Part shown: one piece after another, positions 30,460-38,349 of the stretch
Numbering within the stretch: the first letter of the stretch is position 1
Layout: each line of letters begins with the position of its first letter
NCBI GenBank assembly: GCA_027484575.1
Contig: JAIXSQ010000010.1
Span: 1 to 64,000 of the forward strand
DNA: 64,000 nucleotides
Reading direction: 5' to 3'
DNA from: Comamonadaceae bacterium
Lineage (GTDB): Bacteria > Pseudomonadota > Gammaproteobacteria > Burkholderiales > Burkholderiaceae_C
Notes under the pieces: generated by a model
Databases searched by the model: none
The model's input: the letters and a program-made list of their open reading frames with translations, nothing else
Told to the model about the DNA's origin: nothing
Position numbers and translations under genes: made by a program

Positions 30460-32859
30460 ATGCCGCGATTCCACGTGAAGAAGGTCGCCGTGCTCGGCGC
30501 CGGCGTGATGGGTGCGCAGATCGCCGCCCATCTGGTGAACGTCAAGGTGCCGGTGGTGCTGTTCGACCTGCCGGCCAAGGACGGCCCCAAGAACGGCATC
30601 GTCACCAAGGCCGTCGAAGGCCTGAAGAAACTCAAGCCGTCGCCCCTGGGCGTGGCCGACGACGCGGCGCTGATCCAGCAGGCCAACTACGAGGAGCACC
30701 TGTCCGTGCTGGGCGAGTGCGACCTGGTGATCGAGGCCATCGCCGAGCGCATGGACTGGAAGCTCGATCTCTACAAGAAGATCGCGCCGCACGTGGGCGC
30801 GAATGCGATCGTGGCCTCCAACACCTCGGGCCTGTCGATCACCAAGCTGTCCGAGGCGCTGCCCGAGGCGCTCAAGCCGCGCTTCTGCGGCATCCACTTC
30901 TTCAACCCGCCGCGGTACATGTATCTGGTGGAGCTGATCGCCACGCCGACCACGCAGCCGCAGATCCTCGACGACTTGGAAGCCTTCGTCACCAGCGGCC
31001 TGGGCAAGGGCGTGGTGCGGGCCAAGGACACGCCCAACTTCATCGCCAACCGCGTGGGCATCGCCGGCATGCTGGCCACGATGCGCGAGGTCGAGAACTT
31101 CGGCCTGACCTACGACGTGGTCGACGACCTGACCGGCAAGAAGCTGGGCCGCGCCTCCAGCGGCACCTTCCGCACCGCCGACGTGGTGGGCCTGGACACC
31201 ATGGCCCACGTCATCAAGACGCTGCAGGACACGCTGTCGGCCGAGACGGACCCGTTCTACGGCAGCTTCGGCACGCCCAAGGTGCTGAGCGAGCTGCTGG
31301 AGAAGGGCCACCTGGGGCAGAAGACCAAGGCGGGCTTCTACAAGAAGGCCGGCCGCGACGTGCTGCGCTACGAACTGGACAGCGGCGAGTACGTGCCCGC
31401 CGGCCAGAAGGCCGACGAGGTCTATGGCCGCATGCTCAAGAAGCCGGCCGCCGAGCGGCTGGCGCTGCTGCGCAACGCCGAAGGCGCCCAGGGCCGCTTC
31501 CTGTGGGCCATCCTGCGCAACAGCTTCCATTACGCCGCGGTGCACCTGGCCTCCATCGCCGAGACCGCCCGCGACGTGGACTTCGCGATGCGCTGGGGCT
31601 TCGGCATGAAGCAGGGCCCCTTCGAGCTGTGGCAGGAGGCCGGCTGGCTGCAGGTGGCGCGCTGGATCCAGGAGGACATCGATGCCGGCAAGGCGCTGAG
31701 CACCGCGCCGCTGCCCCGGTGGGTGTTCGAGGGCCCGGTCGCCGAGCGCGGCGGCGTGCACATGCCCGAGGGCTCCTTCAACCCCACGACCGGCGCCTTC
31801 GAGCCCCGCCGCCAGCTGCCGGTGCATGCGCGCCAGCTGTTCCCCGAGGCGGTGCTGGGCAGCCAGGCCACCGACTGGCGCAGCGCCGGCCGCACCGTGC
31901 ACGAGGACAAGACCATCCGGCTGTGGACGCTGGACGAGGAGGTCCTGATCGCCAGCATCAAGACCAAGATGCACGCGATCAGCCCCGAGGTCTGCGAAGG
32001 CCTGATGCTGGCCGCGGACACGGCCGAGAAGGAATTCGCCGGCCTGGTGATCTGGTCGGGCGACGACCCGTTCTCGGTCGGCGCCGACCTGCAGGCGCTG
32101 CTGCCGGCCTTCATGGCCGTGGGCGTGGCCGCGGTCGAGGATGCCGAGGGCTTCATGCAGCAGACCATGCTGCGCCTGCGCTACGCGGGCGTGCCGGTGG
32201 TCTCGGCGATCCGCGGCATGGCCCTGGGCGGCGGCTGCGAGCTGGCCGTCTACTCGCAGCGACGCGTGGCCGCGATGGAGAGCTACATCGGTCTGGTCGA
32301 GGTCGGCGTGGGCCTGGTGCCCGGCGCCGGTGGCCTGACCTACATCGCCCGCCGCGCCGCCGAGGCGCAGGCGCAGAGCACGCACAAGGACCTGCTGCCG
32401 TTCCTGACCGAGGGCTTCACCGCCGCCGCGATGGCCAAGGTGGGCACCAGCGCGCTCGAGTCGCGCAAGCTGGGCTTCCTGCTCGACAGCGACGTCGTCG
32501 TGCCGAACAAGGACGAGCTGCTGTGGGTGGCGATCGCCGAAGCCAAGGCCATGGCGGCCCAGGGCTGGCGCGCGCCGCTGGCGCGGCCCTTCCCGGTGGC
32601 CGGCCGCAGCGGCAAGGCCACCATCCTGGGCCAGCTGGTGAACATGCGCGACGGCGGCTTCATCAGCCAGCACGACTTCCACATCGCCCGCCTGATCGCC
32701 CACGTGGTCACCGGCGGCGACGTGGAGGCCGGCACCCTGGTCACCGAGCAGTACCTGATGACGCTGGAGCGCCAGGCGTTCTGCGAGCTGGTGCAGCACC
32801 CCAAGACCCAGGAACGCATCCTGGGGATGCTCTCGACGGGCAAGCCGGTGAGGAACTGA
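30460..32859 (+). CDS. Bifunctional 3-hydroxyacyl-CoA dehydrogenase / enoyl-CoA hydratase
   Basis: The 799-residue protein has an N-terminal NAD-binding hydroxyacyl-CoA dehydrogenase (KKVAVLGAGVMGAQIAAHLV at about 6-25; ASNTSGLSITKLSEALP; FCGIHFFNPPRYMYLVELI with the catalytic His; DTPNFIANRVGI) and a C-terminal hydratase/isomerase domain (IRGMALGGGCELAVYSQRRV, GLVEVGVGLVPGAGG). The dehydrogenase-first order is that of FadN-type proteins, the reverse of FadB. It performs two steps of beta-oxidation after the acyl-CoA dehydrogenase. I chose ATG 30460, which has AGAAAGGA upstream; an in-frame ATG at 30400 would add 20 unconserved residues. Confidence 0.93.
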   Translation: MPRFHVKKVAVLGAGVMGAQIAAHLVNVKVPVVLFDLPAKDGPKNGIVTKAVEGLKKLKPSPLGVADDAALIQQANYEEHLSVLGECDLVIEAIAERMDWKLDLYKKIAPHVGANAIVASNTSGLSITKLSEALPEALKPRFCGIHFFNPPRYMYLVELIATPTTQPQILDDLEAFVTSGLGKGVVRAKDTPNFIANRVGIAGMLATMREVENFGLTYDVVDDLTGKKLGRASSGTFRTADVVGLDTMAHVIKTLQDTLSAETDPFYGSFGTPKVLSELLEKGHLGQKTKAGFYKKAGRDVLRYELDSGEYVPAGQKADEVYGRMLKKPAAERLALLRNAEGAQGRFLWAILRNSFHYAAVHLASIAETARDVDFAMRWGFGMKQGPFELWQEAGWLQVARWIQEDIDAGKALSTAPLPRWVFEGPVAERGGVHMPEGSFNPTTGAFEPRRQLPVHARQLFPEAVLGSQATDWRSAGRTVHEDKTIRLWTLDEEVLIASIKTKMHAISPEVCEGLMLAADTAEKEFAGLVIWSGDDPFSVGADLQALLPAFMAVGVAAVEDAEGFMQQTMLRLRYAGVPVVSAIRGMALGGGCELAVYSQRRVAAMESYIGLVEVGVGLVPGAGGLTYIARRAAEAQAQSTHKDLLPFLTEGFTAAAMAKVGTSALESRKLGFLLDSDVVVPNKDELLWVAIAEAKAMAAQGWRAPLARPFPVAGRSGKATILGQLVNMRDGGFISQHDFHIARLIAHVVTGGDVEAGTLVTEQYLMTLERQAFCELVQHPKTQERILGMLSTGKPVRN

Positions 32860-32871
32860 CCGTCTGCCTTT

Positions 32872-32909
32872 CCCTCCCCCTCCGGGGGAGGGCAGGGTGG
32901 GGGCGCTCC
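32872..32909. repeat. Left inverted-repeat copy flanking the DUF559 gene
   Basis: This 38-base segment is a near-exact reverse complement of 33261-33299 (about four differences and one indel). It contains its own hairpin, CCCTCCCCC/GGGGGAGGG at 32872-32892, and ends GGGGGCGCTCC two bases before the DUF559 start codon. It lies 12 bases behind the stop of the hydroxyacyl-CoA dehydrogenase gene. Confidence 0.85.
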
Positions 32910-32910
32910 G

Positions 32911-33327
32911 ATGCGACAACAAGCCAGCTCGATCACACACGTCCGCGCGCAGGAACTGCGGCGCGGCATGACCGATGCCGAGCGCCTGCTGTGGTCTCGG
33001 CTGCGCGCCGAGCAACTCGGCGCCAAGTTCAGGCGGCAGCATCCCTTCGGTCCCTACATCGCCGATTTCGCCTGCCTCGCGCCCAAGCTGATCGTCGAGC
33101 TGGACGGGGCCCAGCATGCCGGCAGTGGCGGGTATGACGGCCGTCGCGACGCCTACTTCCAGGCCCACGGCTTCGAGGTGCTGCGCTTCCCGAGCAACGT
33201 GCCGTTCACCAACCTGGAGGGGCTTCTCAGCCGCATCCAGCAACGACTCGGGGAACTGGGGGAGCGCCCCCACCCCAACCCTCCCCCGGTGGGGGAGGGA
33301 GCAAGTCCAGACAGGAGCTTCCGATGA
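32911..33327 (+). CDS. DUF559 endonuclease-like (Vsr-fold) protein inside an inverted-repeat bracket
   Basis: The 138-residue protein is a DUF559 family member related to very-short-patch-repair endonucleases. It shows AQELRRGMTDAERLLWSRLR, FRRQHPFGPYIADFACLAPK (D52), LIVELDGAQHA (E64, D65, H69) and GFEVLRFPSNVPFTNLEG. The D-x(n)-E-x-D/H arrangement is the PD-(D/E)xK-like core. Biological role is unknown. Its last 20 residues (ERPHPNPPPVGEG) are translated from the right repeat. It splits an otherwise tight fatty-acid operon between the hydroxyacyl-CoA dehydrogenase and thiolase genes, and overlaps the thiolase start by four bases, so it looks like an inserted unit now fitted into the operon. 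Confidence 0.88.
   Translation: MRQQASSITHVRAQELRRGMTDAERLLWSRLRAEQLGAKFRRQHPFGPYIADFACLAPKLIVELDGAQHAGSGGYDGRRDAYFQAHGFEVLRFPSNVPFTNLEGLLSRIQQRLGELGERPHPNPPPVGEGASPDRSFR
33261..33299. repeat. Right inverted-repeat copy, within the DUF559 3' end
   Basis: Reverse complement of 32872-32909 with few differences; the internal hairpin is CCCTCCCCC/GGGGGAGGG at 33279-33299. It encodes the Pro-rich C-terminus of the DUF559 protein and ends 24 bases before the thiolase ATG. Confidence 0.85.
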
Positions 33328-34529
33328 AACAAGTCCAAGACGCCTACATCGTCGCCGCCACCCGCACGCCCATCGGGCGTTCGCACCGCGGCTACTTCCG
33401 CAACACCCGCCCCGACGACCTGCTGGCCAGCACGCTGCGCGCGGCGCTGGCGCAGGTGCCGTCGCTGGACCCGGCCTCCATCGAGGACATCGTCTGCGGC
33501 TGCGCGATCCCCGAGGCGCAGCAGGGCCTGAACGTGGCCCGCGTGGCCACGGTGCTGGCCGGCCTGCCCAAGAGCGTGGGCGGGGTCACCGTCAACCGCT
33601 TCTGCGCCTCCGGCCTGTCGGCGGTGCAGATGGCCGCCGACCGCATCCGCGTGGGCGAGGCCGACGTGATGATCGCCGCCGGTGTCGAGAGCATGAGCAT
33701 GGTGCCGATGATGGGCAACGGCCCGTCGCTGTCGCCGTCCATCTTCGCGAACACCGACGACGTCGAGGACTACGGCATCGCCTACGGCATGGGCCTGACG
33801 GCCGAGAAGGTGGCGCAGCAATGGAAGGTCTCGCGCCAGGCGCAGGACGCCTTCGCCGTCGCCTCCCACCGCAAGGCCATCGCCGCGCAGCAGGCCGGCG
33901 AGTTCGCCGCCGAGATCACGCCCGTCGAGGTGCAGGAGCGCTCGGTCGACCTCGAGTCCGCCGAGGTCAGCATCGCCACCCGCCTGGTGAGCCTGGACGA
34001 GGGCGTGCGCGCCGACACCACGGCCGAGGGCCTCGCCAAGCTCAAGACGGTGTTCGCCGCGCGCGGCTCGGTCACCGCCGGCAACAGCTCGCAGACCTCC
34101 GACGGCGCCGGCGCGCTGATCCTGGCCAGCGAGGCCGCGGTCAAGCGCTACGGCCTGCAGCCGCTGGCGCGCTTCGTCAGCTACGCCAGCCGTGGCGTGC
34201 CGCCGCACATCATGGGCATCGGCCCGATCGCGGCGATCCCGGCGGCGCTCAAGGCCGGCGGCCTGACGCAGGACCAGATCGACTGGTACGAGCTGAACGA
34301 GGCCTTCGCGGCCCAGTCGCTCGCCGTCATCGACACGCTGGGCCTGGACGCGTCCAAGGTGAACCCCATGGGCGGCGCCATCGCGCTGGGCCACCCGCTG
34401 GGCGCCACCGGTGCTATCCGCTCGGCGACAGTGGTGCACGCGCTGCGCCGCAAGAATCTGAAGTACGGCATGGTCACCATGTGCGTCGGCATGGGCCAGG
34501 GGGCCGCCGGCATCTTCGAGCGGGTCTGA
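33324..34529 (+). CDS. fadA: Acetyl-CoA C-acyltransferase (thiolase)
   Basis: The 401-residue thiolase cleaves 3-ketoacyl-CoA with CoA to acetyl-CoA and a shortened acyl-CoA. Landmarks: TVNRFCASGLSAVQMAADRI with nucleophile Cys94, ESMSMVPMMG, AGNSSQTSDGAGALILASE, GLTQDQIDWYELNEAFAAQS, GGAIALGHPLGATGAI (catalytic His) and MVTMCVGMGQGAAG (second Cys). It completes the beta-oxidation set with the two upstream enzymes. The ribosome site (AGGAG) lies within the DUF559 coding end. A canonical terminator follows 16 bases behind the stop. The fadA symbol denotes function; true FadA partners a FadB, whereas here the partner is FadN-type. Confidence 0.93.
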   Translation: MKQVQDAYIVAATRTPIGRSHRGYFRNTRPDDLLASTLRAALAQVPSLDPASIEDIVCGCAIPEAQQGLNVARVATVLAGLPKSVGGVTVNRFCASGLSAVQMAADRIRVGEADVMIAAGVESMSMVPMMGNGPSLSPSIFANTDDVEDYGIAYGMGLTAEKVAQQWKVSRQAQDAFAVASHRKAIAAQQAGEFAAEITPVEVQERSVDLESAEVSIATRLVSLDEGVRADTTAEGLAKLKTVFAARGSVTAGNSSQTSDGAGALILASEAAVKRYGLQPLARFVSYASRGVPPHIMGIGPIAAIPAALKAGGLTQDQIDWYELNEAFAAQSLAVIDTLGLDASKVNPMGGAIALGHPLGATGAIRSATVVHALRRKNLKYGMVTMCVGMGQGAAGIFERV

Positions 34530-34544
34530 TCCCGCACGAGCCCA

Positions 34545-34569
34545 GGCCACCGCACGGTGGCCTTTTTTC
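34545..34569 (+). terminator. Intrinsic terminator behind the thiolase gene
   Basis: Stem GGCCACC (34545-34551) with GGTGGCC (34556-34562), a 4-base loop and then six T. It stands 16 bases after the thiolase stop and only 20 bases before the hydrolase ATG, so the hydrolase operon needs read-through or its own start. Confidence 0.88.
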
Positions 34570-34588
34570 TTTCCAGCGGAGACCAGCG

Positions 34589-35446
34589 ATGCAGCAGCAG
34601 ACCCTGCGCACGCCCGACGGCGCCGAGATCGCGCTGCGGGTGTGGGAGCCGGCGGACAACCTCCACGGCAACGTCGTCATCGGCGGTGCCATGGGCGTGC
34701 GCCAGGACTACTACGCGCCCTTCGCCGCCTGGCTGGCCGGCCAGGGCTGGCGCGTCACCACCTTCGACTACCGCGGCCACGGCCGTTCGCTGCCGCCGGG
34801 CCGCTCGCTGCGCGAGATCGACGCCGACCTGTTCGACTGGGCCGCCGACTACGAGGCGGTGGTCGCGCAGGCCAAGGCGGCGCTGCCCCAGGCGCCCCTG
34901 TACCTGGTGGGCCACAGCCTGGGCGCGCAGCTGCCCGGCCTGCTGGGCAACCAGCACCTGGTCGACGGCATGCTCAGCGTCGCGGCGGGCAGCGGCTACT
35001 GGCGCGAGAACGCGCCGAAGCTGCGCCGCACGATCTGGTACTTCTGGTGGGTGCTGGTCCCCCTGGCGACCCGGCTGTTCGGCTACTTCCCCGGCAAGCG
35101 CCTGCGCAAGGTGGGCGACCTGCCGCGTGGCGTCATCCTGCAGTGGCGCCGCTGGTGCCTGGACCCGCGCTACAGCGTGGGCGCCGAGGGCGAATCGGTG
35201 CGCCAGCGTTACGCGGCGGCGCGCTTCCCGGTGCTGGCGCTGTCCATCGCCGACGACGAGCTGATGACCCTGCGCGGCACCCAGAGCCTGGTCAACCTGT
35301 ACGAGAACGCGCGCAGCGAGGTGTTCCGCATCTGGCCGCAGGACCTGGACCAGCGCCGCATCGGCCATTTCGGCCCGTTCCGGCGCGAGCAGCAGGGCGC
35401 GCTGTGGCCGCGCATGGCGCAGTGCCTGGCAGGGCTGCAGGCATGA
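34589..35446 (+). CDS. Alpha/beta-hydrolase fold protein
   Basis: The 285-residue protein has an alpha/beta-hydrolase core: VVIGGAMGVRQDYYAPFAAW (oxyanion region), VTTFDYRGHGRSLP, YLVGHSLGAQLPGLL (nucleophile elbow G-H-S-L-G, Ser about residue 112), and a late His in IGHFGPFRREQQ. The family is common in Burkholderiales beside acyl-CoA genes. The substrate, perhaps an ester or acyl thioester, is unknown. It begins just behind the thiolase terminator, with AGCGGAGA as ribosome site, and its stop overlaps the thioesterase start (ATGA at 35443-35446), making it the first gene of a five-gene run to 38345. Confidence 0.85.
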   Translation: MQQQTLRTPDGAEIALRVWEPADNLHGNVVIGGAMGVRQDYYAPFAAWLAGQGWRVTTFDYRGHGRSLPPGRSLREIDADLFDWAADYEAVVAQAKAALPQAPLYLVGHSLGAQLPGLLGNQHLVDGMLSVAAGSGYWRENAPKLRRTIWYFWWVLVPLATRLFGYFPGKRLRKVGDLPRGVILQWRRWCLDPRYSVGAEGESVRQRYAAARFPVLALSIADDELMTLRGTQSLVNLYENARSEVFRIWPQDLDQRRIGHFGPFRREQQGALWPRMAQCLAGLQA

Positions 35447-36252
35447 GCGGCCATCCCGTCGACCGGGCCGTCGCGCTGGAGCCGCTGGGCGGCCACCGGT
35501 TCGCCGGCCGCACCGATCCCGACTGGGCCAACATGGTCGGGCCGTACGGCGGCATCAGCGCGGCCCAGCTGCTGGCGGCGGTGCTGGCGCATCCGCAGCG
35601 GCTGGGCGACCCGGTGGCGCTGACGGTCAACTACGCCGCCGCGGTGGCCGACGGCGCGTTCACCATCGAGGCCGTGCCCGCCCGCACCAACCGCTCGACC
35701 CAGCACTGGCAGCTGACCCTGCGCCAGGGCGACGAGGTGGTGCTCACCGGCACCGCCTTCACCGCCGTGCGGCGCGAGAGCTTCACGCACGTGGAGCACG
35801 CGATGCCCGCGGTGCCGCCGCCCGAGCAGGTGGCGCCGGCCGACGGGCCCCGCCGCGTCGCCTGGCTGCACCGCTACGGCCTGCGCTTCGTCGAGGGCGG
35901 CATCCCGGCCCGCTGGGACGGCAGCGACCAGGGCCACAGCCGCACCCGCCTGTGGGTGCGCGACGAGCCGCCCCGGCCGCTGGACTTCGCGGCGCTGGCC
36001 GCGCTGGCCGACGTGTTCTTCCCGCGCGTGTGGCGCCGCCGCGCGACGCTGGTGCCGGTGGGCACCGTCAGCCTGACGGTGTATTTCCATGCCGACGCCG
36101 CGCAGCTGGCGCGCGTGGGGACCGACTGGGTGCTGGCCCAGGCGCAGGGCCAGGGCTTCGGCCTGGGGTACTTCGACCATGCCGGTCAGCTCTGGGCGCG
36201 GGATGGGACACTGCTGGCCACCACCCACCAGGTGGTCTACATGAAGGAGTGA
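35443..36252 (+). CDS. Acyl-CoA thioesterase-family (double hotdog) protein
   Basis: The 269-residue protein is a TesB-like double hotdog: GRTDPDWANMVGPYGGISAA followed by LTVNYAAAVADGAFTIEAVP and ARTNRSTQHWQLTLRQGDEV (first hotdog), then PLDFAALAALADVFFPRVWR and VGTVSLTVYFHADAAQL (second), ending HQVVYMKE. Such enzymes hydrolyse acyl-CoA to free acid and CoA. It overlaps the hydrolase gene at its start and precedes the SDR gene by five bases. In a beta-oxidation locus it could release intermediates or control the CoA pool; chain length is unknown. Confidence 0.85.
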   Translation: MSGHPVDRAVALEPLGGHRFAGRTDPDWANMVGPYGGISAAQLLAAVLAHPQRLGDPVALTVNYAAAVADGAFTIEAVPARTNRSTQHWQLTLRQGDEVVLTGTAFTAVRRESFTHVEHAMPAVPPPEQVAPADGPRRVAWLHRYGLRFVEGGIPARWDGSDQGHSRTRLWVRDEPPRPLDFAALAALADVFFPRVWRRRATLVPVGTVSLTVYFHADAAQLARVGTDWVLAQAQGQGFGLGYFDHAGQLWARDGTLLATTHQVVYMKE

Positions 36253-36257
36253 GCACG

Positions 36258-36986
36258 ATGGCTGCAGACAAGGTCGCCCTGGTCATCGGCGCCGGCGATG
36301 CCACCGGCGGCGCCATCGCGCGCCGCTTCGCGCGCGGCGGCTACACCGCCTGCGTCACCCGACGCCACGCCGACAAGCTGCAGCCGCTGGTCGAGCGCAT
36401 CGTCGCCGACGGTGGCCGCGCCCACGCGTACGGCACCGATGCCCGGCGCGAGGAGCAGGTGGTGGCGCTGGTCGAGCAGATCGAGTCGCAGGTCGGCCCG
36501 ATCGAGGTGATGGCCTTCAACATCGGCGCCAACGTGCCGTCCAGCATCCTGGACGAGACCGCGCAGAAGTACTTCAAGGTCTGGGAGATGGCCTGCTTCT
36601 CGGGCTTCCTGAACGCCCGCGAGGTCGCCCGCCGCATGGTGGCGCGCGGCCGCGGCACCATCCTGTTCACCGGTGCCACGGCCTCGCTGCGGGGCAGCGC
36701 CAACTTCGCGGCCTTCGCCGGCGCCAAGCACGCGCTGCGCGCGCTGGCGCAGAGCATGGCGCGCGAGCTGGGCCCGCGCGGCATCCACGTGGCGCACGTG
36801 GTGGTCGACGGTGCGATCGACACCGCCTTCATCCGCGACAATTTCCCCGACCGCTACGCGCTCAAGGACCAGGACGGCATCGTCAACCCCGAGCACATCG
36901 CCGAGCAGTACTGGCAGCTGCACTGCCAGCCGCGCGATGCCTGGACCCACGAGCTGGACCTGCGGCCCTGGCTGGAGAAATTCTGA
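36258..36986 (+). CDS. SDR-like protein lacking the catalytic tyrosine
   Basis: The 242-residue protein has the SDR fold: VALVIGAGDATGGAIARRFA at the N-terminus (a variant of TGxxxGxG), GTDARREEQV, AFNIGANVPSSILDE at the usual NNAG place, LFTGATASLRGSANFAAFAG and AKHALRALAQSMARELGP. Where classical SDRs have YxxxK it has F153-A-G-A-K157, so the acid/base tyrosine is missing. This FAGAK subfamily is widespread in Burkholderiales, so the change is not a sequencing slip. It could be a reductase using another residue or a binding protein. It is part of the 34589-38345 run. Confidence 0.85.
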   Translation: MAADKVALVIGAGDATGGAIARRFARGGYTACVTRRHADKLQPLVERIVADGGRAHAYGTDARREEQVVALVEQIESQVGPIEVMAFNIGANVPSSILDETAQKYFKVWEMACFSGFLNAREVARRMVARGRGTILFTGATASLRGSANFAAFAGAKHALRALAQSMARELGPRGIHVAHVVVDGAIDTAFIRDNFPDRYALKDQDGIVNPEHIAEQYWQLHCQPRDAWTHELDLRPWLEKF

Positions 36987-36987
36987 G

Positions 36988-37581
36988 ATGACCACCCCCA
37001 CCATCGAGTTCTGGTTCGACGTCGGCAGCCCGGCCTCGTGGCTGGCCTGGACGCAGCTGGACCGGCTTGCGGCCGACAGCGGCGCCACCGTGCTGCACCG
37101 CCCCATGCTGCTGGGCGGCGTGTTCCAGGCCACGGGCAACCACTCGCCGGCGCAGATCCCGGCCAAGGGCCGCTACATGCACGACGATTTCGCGCGGTTC
37201 GCCGCGCGCTACGGCGTGCCGTACCGGCACAACCCGCATTTCCCGATCAACACGCTCACGCTCATGCGCGGCGCGGTGGGCATGCAGCTGCGCGAGCCGG
37301 CGCGCTTCGTCGCCTATGTGGACGCGGTGTTCCGCGCCATCTGGGTCGACGGCCGCAACCTCAACGACCCGGCCGAGGTGGCCGCGGCGCTGCAGGCCGC
37401 GGGCTTCGACCCCGCGCAACTGCTGGCGCTGGCCCAGGATGCGCAGGTCAAGGACCAGCTCAAGGCGCTGACCGCCGAGGCCGTCGGCCGCGGCGTGTTC
37501 GGCGCCCCCACCTTCTTCGTCGGCCCCGCCATGTTCTGGGGCCAGGACCGTCTCGATTTCGTCAAGGAAGCAGTGCAATGA
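36988..37581 (+). CDS. 2-hydroxychromene-2-carboxylate isomerase-family (kappa-GST/DsbA fold) protein
   Basis: The 197-residue protein has a thioredoxin/kappa-GST fold: IEFWFDVGSPASWLAWTQLD with the catalytic Ser14 in place of the DsbA CxxC, PMLLGGVFQATGN, YGVPYRHNPHFPINTLTLMR and GVFGAPTFFVGPAMFWGQDR near the end (cis-Pro region). NahD of naphthalene breakdown is the model, using glutathione to isomerise hydroxychromene carboxylate. No aromatic pathway genes are nearby, and this family is common in acyl-CoA loci, so the natural substrate is likely different. It is one base after the SDR stop and overlaps the hydratase start. Confidence 0.88.
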   Translation: MTTPTIEFWFDVGSPASWLAWTQLDRLAADSGATVLHRPMLLGGVFQATGNHSPAQIPAKGRYMHDDFARFAARYGVPYRHNPHFPINTLTLMRGAVGMQLREPARFVAYVDAVFRAIWVDGRNLNDPAEVAAALQAAGFDPAQLLALAQDAQVKDQLKALTAEAVGRGVFGAPTFFVGPAMFWGQDRLDFVKEAVQ

Positions 37582-38345
37582 CCCAGGAGATCCTCACCCA
37601 CGTCGAAGCCGGCGTGATGACCGTCACCCTCAACCGGCTGGAGCGCAAGAACTCCATCACCTCGGCGATGTATGCCGCGATGGCCGATGCGATCGCGGCG
37701 GCGCAGGCCGATGCCGCGGTGCGCGTGGTGGTGCTGCAGGGCCACGAGACGGTGTTCTCGGCCGGCAACGACATCGGCGACTTCCTGAACGCGCCGCCAG
37801 CCGGCGAGCAGGCGCCGGTGTTCCGCTTCCTGCACGGCATCGCCGCCTTCCCCAAGCCGCTGCTGGCGGCCGTCTGCGGCCCGGCCGTGGGCGTGGGCAC
37901 CACGCTGCTGTTCCACTGCGACCTGGTCTACGCCGGTGACAACGCCGCGTTCTCCATGCCCTTCGTCAACCTGGGCCTGTGCCCCGAGGCCGGCTCCAGC
38001 CTGCTGGTGCCGCAGATGTTCGGCTACCACCGCGGCGCCGAGGCGCTGCTGCTGGGCGAGCCCTTCATGGCCGAGGCCGCGCTCGAGGCCGGCCTGGTCA
38101 ACCGCGTGCTGCCGCCCACCGAGGCCAACGGCTACGCCCAGGCGCAGGCGCGCAAGCTGGCGGCCAAGCCGCTGTCCTCGCTGGTGGAGACCAAGCGCCT
38201 GATGAAGAAGCCGCTGCAGGCGCAGGTGCTGGCCGCGATGCAGGAAGAGGGTGCGAGCTTCGCGCGCATGCTGCGCGAGCCCGCCGCGCGCGAGGCCTTC
38301 TCGGCCTTCATGGACAAGCGCAAGCCCGACTTCAGCAAGGTCTGA
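37578..38345 (+). CDS. Enoyl-CoA hydratase/isomerase
   Basis: The 255-residue crotonase-fold protein has the oxyanion-hole segments VFSAGNDIGDFLN and CGPAVGVGTTLLFHCDLVYA, then FVNLGLCPEAGSSLLVPQMF in the active-site region, with Glu at the second catalytic position only (PEAG). It hydrates or isomerises enoyl-CoA. It is the last gene of the five-gene run, overlapping the isomerase stop (ATGA), and the next gene follows five bases later with a different character. Because the FadN-type protein already has a hydratase, this one may serve branched or unusual acyl chains. Confidence 0.9.
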   Translation: MTQEILTHVEAGVMTVTLNRLERKNSITSAMYAAMADAIAAAQADAAVRVVVLQGHETVFSAGNDIGDFLNAPPAGEQAPVFRFLHGIAAFPKPLLAAVCGPAVGVGTTLLFHCDLVYAGDNAAFSMPFVNLGLCPEAGSSLLVPQMFGYHRGAEALLLGEPFMAEAALEAGLVNRVLPPTEANGYAQAQARKLAAKPLSSLVETKRLMKKPLQAQVLAAMQEEGASFARMLREPAAREAFSAFMDKRKPDFSKV

Positions 38346-38349
38346 CCGC

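Noticed and set aside
29674..33273. Very long minus-strand open frame (about 1,200 codons) opposite the beta-oxidation genes
   Set aside because: Composition is Arg/His/Gln/Ala-rich with no family motifs; it mirrors the third-codon GC bias of the real plus-strand genes, which have intact catalytic motifs.
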